Source of the DNA: Lachnospiraceae bacterium
Lineage (GTDB): Bacteria; Bacillota; Clostridia; Lachnospirales; Lachnospiraceae
Length of the DNA: 52,014 bases
Assembly (NCBI GenBank): GCA_024698885.1
Contig: JAILQQ010000062.1
Coordinates: 1-52,014, forward strand
Direction of reading: 5' to 3'
The translations under genes and the position numbers were made by a program. Under the pieces are notes generated by a model. That model searched no databases. It saw only the letters and a program-made list of their open reading frames with translations, and was not told the origin of the DNA. Positions 43,304 through 50,500 of this stretch are shown piece by piece; the stretch's first letter is position 1; every line of letters begins with the position of its first letter.

Positions 43304-43336
43304 AAAGCGCCATGCGGTTTTGCTGCATGGCGCTTT
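43304..43336. terminator. Bidirectional terminator between convergent genes
   Basis: AAAGCGCCATGC (43304-43315) and GCATGGCGCTTT (43325-43336) form a perfect 12-bp stem with a 9-base loop. T-rich ends occur on both strands (CTTTTTC at 43291-43297 serves the minus strand). Confidence 0.7.
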
Positions 43337-43349
43337 CTGATTCCGGGGA

Positions 43350-44525
43350 TCATACCATCATCCGGTAGATTTTTGTACAGTCATCTTCATTCAGCGTAAC
43401 AAATCCGTTCAGAGTGCCGTTTCGTCCGTTGCCCCGGCAGAGAACCTCCACCAGCTTCGGGATATCCTCTTCCCTGGCGCCCAGTTCTTTAAAGTTTCTC
43501 GGCATACCGATGGATATAAGGAAATTCCGCAGGGCCTCAATGCCTTCCCGGGCCGTTACCTCCGGATGGTCAAAATCCATCTCGCAGCCCCAGACCCTGA
43601 CGGCAGCCTTTGCAAAGCGCATGATGTCATGCTTCATCACATAGGTAAAGACAGCGGGCATGGTGACCGCAAGTCCGGCTCCGTGGGCACAGTCATACAG
43701 AGCCGACAGCTCATGTTCGATATCGTGACTGGTCCAGTCCTGGCTTCTGCCGACACCGACAGCATTATTATGCGCCATCATGCCGGCCCACATGATATTG
43801 GCTCTTGCTTCGTAATTGTTCGGATCTGCGATGACTCTGGGTCCCTCATGTCTCATGGTGAGGAGCAGTGCTTCGATGAGTCTGTCGGTGACTTCCACCT
43901 CTTTGGTATTCGTCAGATATCTTTCATATAAATGCGCCATGATATCGGTTATACCCGCAGCGGTCTGATGAGGCGGGAGAGACTGCGTCAGCGCAGGATT
44001 CAGAATACTGAATTTCGGGCGGATGGCGTTTCCAGTGGCGCCGCGCTTGAACATCCCCTCTTCTTTCGTAATGACCGAATCGGGACTTCCCTCGCTTCCC
44101 GCTGCTGCGATCGTCAGTACCGTTCCGAGAGGCAGGGCTTCTTCGATCAGCTTTCCGCTGTAAAAATCCCAGAAATCCCCGTCATAGACAACGCCTGCAG
44201 CGATTGCCTTGGCGGAATCGATCACACTGCCGCCGCCCACGGCCAGAATGAAATCCACCTTTTCTTTTTTGCACAGCTCAATCCCTTCATAGACAAGTCC
44301 GCTTCTCGGATTCGGCTTAACACCGCCGAGACTCACGTAGGAGATCCCCTCCTTATCCAAAGACATTTCCACCCTGTCAAGAAGCCCCGAGCTCTTTGCG
44401 CTTTTTCCGCCGTAATGCACCAAAACCCTGCTTCCGCCGAAGCGCTTCACATATTCGCCGGCCTGGTTTTCCGTTTCTTTACCGAACACAAAAAAGGTCG
44501 GTGAGTAAAATGTAAAATTATCCAT
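43350..44525 (-). CDS. Iron-containing alcohol dehydrogenase (YqhD/BdhA-like)
   Basis: A 391-residue group III metal-dependent alcohol dehydrogenase, probably NAD(P)H-dependent and acting on aldehydes or butanal. The nucleotide-binding GGGSVIDSAKAIA is at 97-109. Metal ligands Asp194, His198, His267 and His281 fall at the positions known for YqhD. The N-terminus NFTFYSPTFFVFGKETENQAGEYVKRFG is typical of BdhA-type enzymes. The ATG follows GGAGAG. It is a single-gene unit, divergent from the deoxyinosine glycosylase and convergent with the MscS gene. Confidence 0.92.
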   Translation of the reverse strand: MDNFTFYSPTFFVFGKETENQAGEYVKRFGGSRVLVHYGGKSAKSSGLLDRVEMSLDKEGISYVSLGGVKPNPRSGLVYEGIELCKKEKVDFILAVGGGSVIDSAKAIAAGVVYDGDFWDFYSGKLIEEALPLGTVLTIAAAGSEGSPDSVITKEEGMFKRGATGNAIRPKFSILNPALTQSLPPHQTAAGITDIMAHLYERYLTNTKEVEVTDRLIEALLLTMRHEGPRVIADPNNYEARANIMWAGMMAHNNAVGVGRSQDWTSHDIEHELSALYDCAHGAGLAVTMPAVFTYVMKHDIMRFAKAAVRVWGCEMDFDHPEVTAREGIEALRNFLISIGMPRNFKELGAREEDIPKLVEVLCRGNGRNGTLNGFVTLNEDDCTKIYRMMV

Positions 44526-44659
44526 ACCCGATACGACTCTCCTTTCTTATCCTATCCTATACATTTTGCGTCGTTTTGTCTTTATATTCTCAGCATATCC
44601 TATCGCAGGGAAAAAATCCAGAACATATTTGCGCAGATGGTTAATGATCTGATTGATTA

Positions 44660-44688
44660 TTGCGATGAAAACGCCGCAATGATATACT
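44660..44688 (+). promoter_or_regulatory. Promoter of the deoxyinosine glycosylase gene (probably leaderless)
   Basis: -35 TTGCGA (44660-44665), a 17-base spacer and an extended -10 TGATATACT (hexamer 44683-44688). The ATG at 44696 is only seven bases after the -10 and no ribosome binding site is present. Confidence 0.6.
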
Positions 44689-44695
44689 GGATCAT

Positions 44696-45172
44696 ATGAT
44701 AAAGCATCCGATCTTACCGCTGTTTGACGCTGATTCGGAAATACTTATACTCGGCAGCTTTCCGTCTGTGAAATCAAGAGAGCAGGGTTTTTTCTACGGC
44801 CACCCGCAGAACCGCTTCTGGCGCGTTGCCGCAGCGGTCTGTGAAGAGGCGGTACCCGTGACGATCCCCGAAAAGAAAGCGTTTCTGCTTAGAAATCATA
44901 TCGCGCTTTGGGATGTGATCGCATCCTGCGATATCACAGGCTCCTCCGATGCGAGCATACGGAATGTGACGGCCAACGATCTGCGCATGATACTGGAAGC
45001 AGCGGATATCAGGGAGATTTACGTGAACGGTCATACAGCGGAGAAGTATTATAAAAAGTATACGGAAAAAAGCATCGGGAAAGCCGCTGTCTGCCTGCCC
45101 TCTACGAGTCCCGCAAACGCGGTCTGGAATCTGGAAAGGCTGACGGAAGCCTGGCGGGTGATCCGATCATAG
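44696..45172 (+). CDS. DNA-deoxyinosine glycosylase (uracil-DNA glycosylase superfamily)
   Basis: A 158-residue protein with the start ILILGSFPSVKSREQGFFYGHPQNRFWRVAAAV, a signature of the hypoxanthine-DNA glycosylase (MUG-like) branch. The later block CLPSTSPANAVWNLERLTEAW carries the second conserved motif. It removes deaminated adenine (hypoxanthine) from DNA in base-excision repair. No ribosome binding site precedes the ATG; an extended -10 lies seven bases upstream. A phosphatase gene follows after 42 bases. Confidence 0.88.
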   Translation: MIKHPILPLFDADSEILILGSFPSVKSREQGFFYGHPQNRFWRVAAAVCEEAVPVTIPEKKAFLLRNHIALWDVIASCDITGSSDASIRNVTANDLRMILEAADIREIYVNGHTAEKYYKKYTEKSIGKAAVCLPSTSPANAVWNLERLTEAWRVIRS

Positions 45173-45214
45173 AAGCAGGACAGAAGAGTCAGAGAGTTTG
45201 GGAAAGACAGTATT

Positions 45215-45679
45215 ATGGTAAAGGTTTTGTTTGTCTGCACGGGGAATATCTGCCGTTCTCCGATGGCACAGTTTATTCTGGAGAAGCTGGTGGCAGAAAG
45301 AGGCCTTAAAGAACACTTCGTGATCGAATCCGCGGCCACGACGACGGAAGAGATCGGAAACAGTCCGCATTACGGAGCCGTGAGAAAGCTTCGGGAAATG
45401 GGGATCCCGATGCGGACGCATCATGCCGTACAGCTTACACGGGCAGATTATGACCGCTATGACCACATCATCGGAATGGACAGCCGGAATATGCGAGGCA
45501 TGCAGCGCATCGTAGGAAGTGACCCGGCGCATAAGCTCTCGCTCCTACTGGATTATACCGGGCATCCGCGTGAGATCGATGATCCCTGGTATACCGGTGA
45601 TTTTGAAACAGCCTATCGGGATATTTACGAAGGCTGTGAAGCGCTTCTGACGTATCTTATGACAGAGCCAGGGAAATGA
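45215..45679 (+). CDS. Low-molecular-weight protein-tyrosine phosphatase
   Basis: A 154-residue LMW-PTP. The P-loop CTGNICRS (Cys8 to Ser15, with catalytic Cys8 and Arg14) is near the N-terminus, and the acid-base loop DDPWYTG is near residue 121. It may act on phosphotyrosine, phosphoarginine or a small phosphate ester. It follows the deoxyinosine glycosylase by 42 bases and is probably co-transcribed with it. No kinase gene lies nearby. Confidence 0.92.
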   Translation: MVKVLFVCTGNICRSPMAQFILEKLVAERGLKEHFVIESAATTTEEIGNSPHYGAVRKLREMGIPMRTHHAVQLTRADYDRYDHIIGMDSRNMRGMQRIVGSDPAHKLSLLLDYTGHPREIDDPWYTGDFETAYRDIYEGCEALLTYLMTEPGK

Positions 45680-45762
45680 TCCGGTCTGCCGTCGTAAATC
45701 GATGCCCGTGAAGAAAGAGATCAGATCAAAACGATGAAAGAGACAGGCGGCAGATGCGGCAG

Positions 45763-45840
45763 GGGATTTGATAAATCCCGGATTTTTGATATAATTACCC
45801 ATAAGTGACGGGATTTTTGACCGCTTTATCAAAAATCCGG
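45763..45840. promoter_or_regulatory. Array of repeated operator-like sites around a promoter
   Basis: GGGATTT-GAT-AAATCCC (45763-45779) is a palindrome. CCGGATTTTTGATA (45778-45791) is perfectly inverted in TATCAAAAATCCGG (45827-45840), and GGGATTTTTGA occurs again at 45810-45820. The same GGATTTTTGA core thus appears three times around the -10 box. Confidence 0.5.
45768..45795 (+). promoter_or_regulatory. Promoter of the thioredoxin-fold lipoprotein gene
   Basis: -35 TTGATA (45768-45773), a 16-base spacer and -10 TATAAT (45790-45795) with a TGA extension. It lies inside the repeat array. Confidence 0.55.
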
Positions 45841-45889
45841 AAACAGATAAAACGATTGTTTCACGAAAGCAGTATCAGGAGGAAAAAGA

Positions 45890-47347
45890 ATGACGAAAAG
45901 GATCATGACAGTAATCTTAGCGGGAATACTGCTACTGTCGGCAGGCTGCTCCGCTACGGTAAGCGTGGATCCCGATACCGGCGTGGTTTCTGTGGAAGGG
46001 ATACCGATAAATGAGATCATGAAAGGGATCGATCCGGATGTGCTGAGTACCGCACCCGGGACGGATGAAGCCGATGAAGATACCGGCAAGGAAGATACGG
46101 ATGACGAGGTGATCGAGTATGAGGGCGGACTCAGGATCGCCTATCCCGAAGAGTTTTTAAACACAGCAGGGATATATGATGTCACTTCGGGGGAAATGGA
46201 CGACGGTGTGTTCGTGACGGAGTTTTACTATACCGGCGTGACAGAGGAGTGGCTTGAAGAGGCCTTTTCGGTTCCCGAGCCTTCCGAAGAGGATGTGGAT
46301 AAGCTTCTTGATTCCAAAGTGGTCTTAACCTATGTGTTTTCCATAGACGGCAACAGGGGGGCCGATGACCTGCTGGCCATTCTGAACGATAGTCTGAATG
46401 AGAATGAGGTGGATGACAGCGTAACGGCGGAGGATATTAAGGAGATAACAAAGACCGAAGACTGTACCTTTTTCCGGGTGAACACGTTTGACGGATATGA
46501 TGCGGAAAAGCTGGATGAAGATTTCTTCGAGGAATTCCTGGTATTGTATGGCTGTCTGGATGAAATCCTTGAAAATGCGGAGTATTTCAAGCCGGTAGAT
46601 CCCTATGAAGAAATCGTGGGTAAGAAGATTGAATTCACGACGACTGATTTAGACGGCAATGAGATAAACAGTGAGGAACTGTTCGCACAGCATAAGGTTA
46701 CCATGGTCAATGTATGGGCCACCTGGTGTCACTGGTGCGTGGAGGAGCTTCCCGAGCTTAATGAGATCAATGACCGTCTGGCAAAAAAGGACTGTGCTAT
46801 CGTCGGGATTGCCGGAGATGCATTGGATGAAGACACGATCGCGGACGCTAAGAAGCTGCTTAAGGAAAACGGTGTCGAATACCTTAATCTCCTTCCCTGG
46901 GAGGGAGCTCTTGAGGATGATCTCCCGATGGATTCCTGGCCCACCAGTTTCTTCCTTGACAGCGAGGGGACTATCATCTGTGCTCCTGTGATCGGAGCGG
47001 ATGTGGAAGCTTACGAGAAGATCATCGATGAGATACTGGCGGGAAATGAGCCGGAGGTTGACGGGGATGATCAGTCTCCTGTTAACGAAAATGACGTGAA
47101 TCAGTACAGGATATATGTGTCGGACACGGACGGAAACCTTGTCGAGGGAGTCATGATACAGCTTTGCGATGACAGTACCTGCCGGGTAGAGAATACGGAT
47201 GCGTCCGGTCTTGCGGTGTTTAAGGTGGATAAGGCTAAGTATACGGTTCATGTTCTGAAACAGCCCAAGGGCTATAAACCGGATAAAGAGGAGTATGAGA
47301 TGCCGGATACCTACAGTGACCTTCATATCGTGCTGGAAAAGGAATAA
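45890..47347 (+). CDS. Lipoprotein with TlpA-like thioredoxin domain and C-terminal beta-sandwich
   Basis: A 485-residue exported lipoprotein. The signal peptide ends LSAGC (Cys20). An acidic Asp/Glu-rich region follows, then a domain of unknown type (about 80-245). A thioredoxin-fold domain (about 245-385) of the TlpA/ResA class has the active site WATWCHWC (Cys280, Cys283) and the cis-Pro region SWPTSFFLD. The C-terminal part (about 400-485: YRIYVSDTDGNLVEGVMIQLCDDSTCRVENTDASGLAVFKVDKAKYTVHVLKQPKGY) resembles a prealbumin-like/SpaA-type repeat. It probably acts as a surface thiol reductase. AGGAGG precedes the ATG. Confidence 0.88.
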   Translation: MTKRIMTVILAGILLLSAGCSATVSVDPDTGVVSVEGIPINEIMKGIDPDVLSTAPGTDEADEDTGKEDTDDEVIEYEGGLRIAYPEEFLNTAGIYDVTSGEMDDGVFVTEFYYTGVTEEWLEEAFSVPEPSEEDVDKLLDSKVVLTYVFSIDGNRGADDLLAILNDSLNENEVDDSVTAEDIKEITKTEDCTFFRVNTFDGYDAEKLDEDFFEEFLVLYGCLDEILENAEYFKPVDPYEEIVGKKIEFTTTDLDGNEINSEELFAQHKVTMVNVWATWCHWCVEELPELNEINDRLAKKDCAIVGIAGDALDEDTIADAKKLLKENGVEYLNLLPWEGALEDDLPMDSWPTSFFLDSEGTIICAPVIGADVEAYEKIIDEILAGNEPEVDGDDQSPVNENDVNQYRIYVSDTDGNLVEGVMIQLCDDSTCRVENTDASGLAVFKVDKAKYTVHVLKQPKGYKPDKEEYEMPDTYSDLHIVLEKE

Positions 47348-47361
47348 AACCCTGCATATGC

Positions 47362-47388
47362 ATTAAGCATAAAGGATTAAGCATAAAG
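47362..47388 (+). repeat. 13-bp tandem direct repeat
   Basis: ATTAAGCATAAAG occurs at 47362-47374 and again at 47376-47388, a 14-base period, just before the lipoprotein terminator. Confidence 0.6.
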
Positions 47389-47433
47389 TGCCGGATCCCT
47401 GCCGCAGAAAACGGCATCGATCCGGTACTTTTC
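47385..47433 (+). terminator. Intrinsic terminator after the thioredoxin-fold lipoprotein
   Basis: GTGCCGGATC pairs with GATCCGGTAC, with an inner TGCCG/CGGCA stem, and TTTT follows. Confidence 0.75.
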
Positions 47434-47455
47434 TCGGCACTGCACAGAACAGGAT

Positions 47456-47486
47456 GATCCCTGTATTGATGGGTGCAGGGATCTTT
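47456..47486 (+). terminator. Second hairpin before the hydrolase gene, possible attenuator
   Basis: GATCCCTG (47456-47463) and CAGGGATC (47476-47483) are followed by TTTCT. It lies about 20 bases before the ATG of the next gene. It is a backup terminator or an attenuator. Confidence 0.4.
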
Positions 47487-47506
47487 CTGTCAGAAAGGGA
47501 ACGAAA

Positions 47507-48490
47507 ATGAAAAAGACCAATTCAGCAAATATCATCCTGTGTTTTATGCTATGTGCCGTACTGCTGTCCGGGTGTTACGTAAATTATCAGCCGACCGGCC
47601 CGGTGAGCAGTCCGGATGCGCAGAAAACGGTCAGCTACCGTGAGGAGGTATTTCCTCTCGAGCGGAATGGGATCGAACTGCATCTGGACAGGATCCGTAT
47701 GGAAGATGCAGAGCCTGACAGAAACATTCTGCTTATCCATGGCGTAACATATTCCTCCCATGAGTTTGATGTTGATTATGAAGACTATAGCCTTGTGCGT
47801 GCTCTTGCCAGGGAAGGATACGGGGTCTGGAGACTTGATATTGCGGGTTTTGGATCCTCGGAAGCCGTCCCTGACGGATTCCTGCCCGATTCTGATTACG
47901 CCGCGGAGGATATCAATGCCGCAGTCGATAAAATTACAGAGGTAACCGGACAGGATAAGATCGATATACTCGGATGGAGCTGGGGGACAGTTACGGTGAG
48001 CAGGTTTGCCGTAAACCATCATGAACATATTAACAGGATCGTATTATACGCCCCCATCCTGTGCGGGCTTGGCGAATATGAGGTGACAGAGCCGTTTCAT
48101 CATAATACCTGGGAACACGCGGCAGATGATTTTCAAAAGGATGAGAACGGAGAGATAGATTATTCCGTTGTCGATCCGGTAATTGTCCAGATGTTCTGCT
48201 CAAACTGCTGGCATTATGACGGGGAATCCAGCCCGAACGGCGGGAGGCGGGATCTGTGTGTTGATGGATCGGAACTTCTGATCGATCTGGATCAGATCAC
48301 GGTCCCAACGTTAGTGATATGCGGTGACAGCGATCCGTATCTTGATTATGATCGTGTAAAGGGATCAACGGAACATCTTCCCGAAGGATCGAAGCTTGAG
48401 ATCATAGAAGGGGGATCGCATGTTGCCTATATAGAAAAGCCTTGCTACCATCTGTTTCAGGAGAAACTGATCGATTTTCTCAGACCATAG
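47507..48490 (+). CDS. Alpha/beta-hydrolase lipoprotein
   Basis: A 327-residue exported hydrolase. The lipobox is LLSGC (Cys23). The alpha/beta-hydrolase fold shows the oxyanion motif LLIHGVTY, nucleophile elbow GWSWG (Ser158), acid Asp274 or Asp276 (ICGDSDPYLD) and base His305 (GGSHVAYIEKP). It probably cleaves an ester, amide or lactone outside the cell; the substrate is unknown. It precedes the VOC gene by 38 bases. Confidence 0.9.
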   Translation: MKKTNSANIILCFMLCAVLLSGCYVNYQPTGPVSSPDAQKTVSYREEVFPLERNGIELHLDRIRMEDAEPDRNILLIHGVTYSSHEFDVDYEDYSLVRALAREGYGVWRLDIAGFGSSEAVPDGFLPDSDYAAEDINAAVDKITEVTGQDKIDILGWSWGTVTVSRFAVNHHEHINRIVLYAPILCGLGEYEVTEPFHHNTWEHAADDFQKDENGEIDYSVVDPVIVQMFCSNCWHYDGESSPNGGRRDLCVDGSELLIDLDQITVPTLVICGDSDPYLDYDRVKGSTEHLPEGSKLEIIEGGSHVAYIEKPCYHLFQEKLIDFLRP

Positions 48491-48528
48491 CGCAAAGGTT
48501 TTGTTCGAAAAGAAAAGGAGGAGCAGCC

Positions 48529-48930
48529 ATGCTGAAGCCGGACCACATCACGATCAACGTAAGAGATATCGAAAAGAGCATTGATTTTTACGGACGGATC
48601 TTAGGACTGAAACGTCTGGAGTCCGTGGATATGGGAGATCATACGCTCTATTATTTTGAGCTTTCAGAGGGGCTTTCGCTGGAACTGATCGAGTATGAGG
48701 ATGATCTCGGCGAGCTTAAGCCTGACGTAAAGACCCGGGGCATATACAGACATCTGGCTCTCCGGTGCGAGGATGTAGACTCGCTTTACAGGCATCTTAC
48801 GGAAAACGGCGTAAAATGCCTTACGGAGCCCTCAGACGTACCAAAACTGCATTTCCGGAATATCCTTGTGGAGGATCCGAACGGAGTGGAGCTTGAATTC
48901 ATCGAACCCCGCGCCGATCTGCGTTGTTAA
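48529..48930 (+). CDS. VOC-family (glyoxalase/dioxygenase-fold) metalloprotein
   Basis: A 133-residue VOC protein with two beta-alpha-beta repeats: DHITINVRDIEKSIDFYGRILGLKRL and YRHLALRCEDVDSLYRHLTENGV...FRNILVEDPNGVELEFIEP. His6, Glu52 or Glu55, His75 and Glu123 are plausible metal ligands, as in lactoylglutathione lyase and relatives. ATG 48529 follows AGGAGGAG; the in-frame upstream sequence overlaps the hydrolase gene. The substrate is unknown. Confidence 0.88.
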   Translation: MLKPDHITINVRDIEKSIDFYGRILGLKRLESVDMGDHTLYYFELSEGLSLELIEYEDDLGELKPDVKTRGIYRHLALRCEDVDSLYRHLTENGVKCLTEPSDVPKLHFRNILVEDPNGVELEFIEPRADLRC

Positions 48931-48939
48931 GGAGCAAAA

Positions 48940-49761
48940 TTGGAAATACAAAGAATAAATAAAAAAGATACATATGTAAAGAGGGAATATCAGTTTATAT
49001 TTGGAAGGATCACCCTGGTCAGTCTGATCCATTACCTCAGGCTGATCTATCGCTCTGCGATATTTGCTGTTTTGCTTGTGAGTTATGTGCTGAACAGACT
49101 GCATGGTAAAGGGACCATATTTGATATGATAGAAAGTACCCCGGCCATCATCTGGATCATATGGGGTGTCTTTGTTGCCGAAATGGTATTCCGGTTCTTT
49201 CCGTCCAGATTTGAAAGTCCGGGATGTCAGAAGCAGTTTGCGCGTAATTATATAAAATCCGGAAAGACAGAATTACAGATACAGGACAATCATGCTTCGG
49301 TGCTTGTTCTGCTTGCCTGGATATCATTTAACATGGTATTTGGGGCACTCCATATGACGGGTATATTCGATGACGGGATCATGCTGCTTCTGTGCAGTGC
49401 GTATTCTATATGCGATGTGATATGCATACTGTTTTTCTGTCCGTTTCAGACATGGTTTCTGAAGAATAAATGCTGCAGTACCTGCAGGATCTATAACTGG
49501 GACTACGCGATGATGTTTACCCCGTTATTCTTTGTTGAAAAAAACTACCTCTGGACGCTGCTCGCCCTTTCACTGATATTGATGATACGCTGGGAGATTA
49601 CTTTCTACCGCCATCCGGAGCGGTTTTCGGAGAATACGAACGATTACCTGAAATGCGCAAATTGTACGGAACGGTTATGCGAACATAAAAACCAGCTCCA
49701 CCGCTTATGGGGGCAGATTGAGCGTTATACAAGGGAAAGAATACGTCGGCTCGAAAAGTGA
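48940..49761 (+). CDS. Cysteine-rich membrane protein of unknown function
   Basis: A 273-residue protein with about five or six hydrophobic segments and two cytoplasm-facing-type cysteine clusters: KNKCCSTCRIYNWDY (Cys178, 179, 182) and YLKCANCTERLCEHK (Cys239, 242, 247). The spacing suggests zinc or iron-sulfur binding. I recall similar proteins as conserved hypotheticals in Clostridia but no function. It starts with TTG at 48940 after GGAGC, nine bases after the VOC gene. Confidence 0.7.
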   Translation: MEIQRINKKDTYVKREYQFIFGRITLVSLIHYLRLIYRSAIFAVLLVSYVLNRLHGKGTIFDMIESTPAIIWIIWGVFVAEMVFRFFPSRFESPGCQKQFARNYIKSGKTELQIQDNHASVLVLLAWISFNMVFGALHMTGIFDDGIMLLLCSAYSICDVICILFFCPFQTWFLKNKCCSTCRIYNWDYAMMFTPLFFVEKNYLWTLLALSLILMIRWEITFYRHPERFSENTNDYLKCANCTERLCEHKNQLHRLWGQIERYTRERIRRLEK

Positions 49762-49822
49762 TCCTGATAAGCAGGGTGGGTTGAGGTCAGAATAATAGCA
49801 CTGAGAGACAGGAGACAGCGGA

Positions 49823-50044
49823 ATGATGTTTTGGGACAAAATTTCAGCATTAATCAATATGTCCAAAGGAACAGGAACCGCGGCAGTGAAGCTCATCACA
49901 TGGCTGGGCGCTGATTTTAAGAGGCAGTTTGATCTGGATTCCTATAAGCGGTTTTTTGATGAAAAAGGATATACAGGGGTTCGGTATTATGTGGTTGACG
50001 GACGCATGCCCTGTGCTATTGCGGTTCTGACAAAAGAAAAGTAA
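49823..50044 (+). CDS. Small hypothetical protein
   Basis: A 73-residue protein with no signal or membrane segment. It has a TWLGADFKRQFDLDSYKRFFDEKGYTGVRYYVVDGRMPC block that looks like a compact alpha/beta domain. AGGAGA precedes two consecutive ATG codons. It sits 20 bases before the cytidine deaminase gene and may belong with it. The family is not recognised. Confidence 0.55.
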   Translation: MMFWDKISALINMSKGTGTAAVKLITWLGADFKRQFDLDSYKRFFDEKGYTGVRYYVVDGRMPCAIAVLTKEK

Positions 50045-50064
50045 GGATGGGAGGCAATTGAACA

Positions 50065-50460
50065 ATGGATCAGATATGGATTGATATGTATCATGCTGCC
50101 AAAGCCGTATTGGGCGGAAAGAACATTTCGGATTATGTCACGGCAGGAGAGGTATCGGCAGCGGTCAGGTCAAAATCCGGGAAGATATATGTTGGCGTAT
50201 GCATCGATACCTGCTCGACTCTCGGAATATGCGCTGAGAGAAATGCCATTTTCAATATGATCACCAATGGGGAATATGAAATTGACAGAGTCCTCTGTAT
50301 TCCGCCAAATGAGGGAAAAGGCGCCCCTTGTGGCGCCTGCAGGGAATTGATGGTTCAGTTAATGCCGGGTACATATAAGGATATAGACATTATGATCGAT
50401 TATTCCAAGGAGAAGGTCATGAAGCTCGGAGAGCTGACGCCCGAATGGTGGATCGATTAA
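50065..50460 (+). CDS. Cytidine/blasticidin-type deaminase
   Basis: A 131-residue zinc-dependent deaminase. The catalytic block CAERNA (Cys56, Glu58) and PCGACRE (Cys89, Cys92) give the three-cysteine zinc site of tetrameric cytidine deaminases. The sequence GVCIDTCSTLGICAERNAIFNMITNGE is closer to the blasticidin-S-deaminase-like branch than to standard Cdd, so the substrate may differ from cytidine. It is preceded by GGGAGG and follows the 73-residue gene. Confidence 0.85.
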   Translation: MDQIWIDMYHAAKAVLGGKNISDYVTAGEVSAAVRSKSGKIYVGVCIDTCSTLGICAERNAIFNMITNGEYEIDRVLCIPPNEGKGAPCGACRELMVQLMPGTYKDIDIMIDYSKEKVMKLGELTPEWWID

Positions 50461-50500
50461 AGCCGCTTTATCATGTATAATACCCGCAGAGGAAAGGTAT

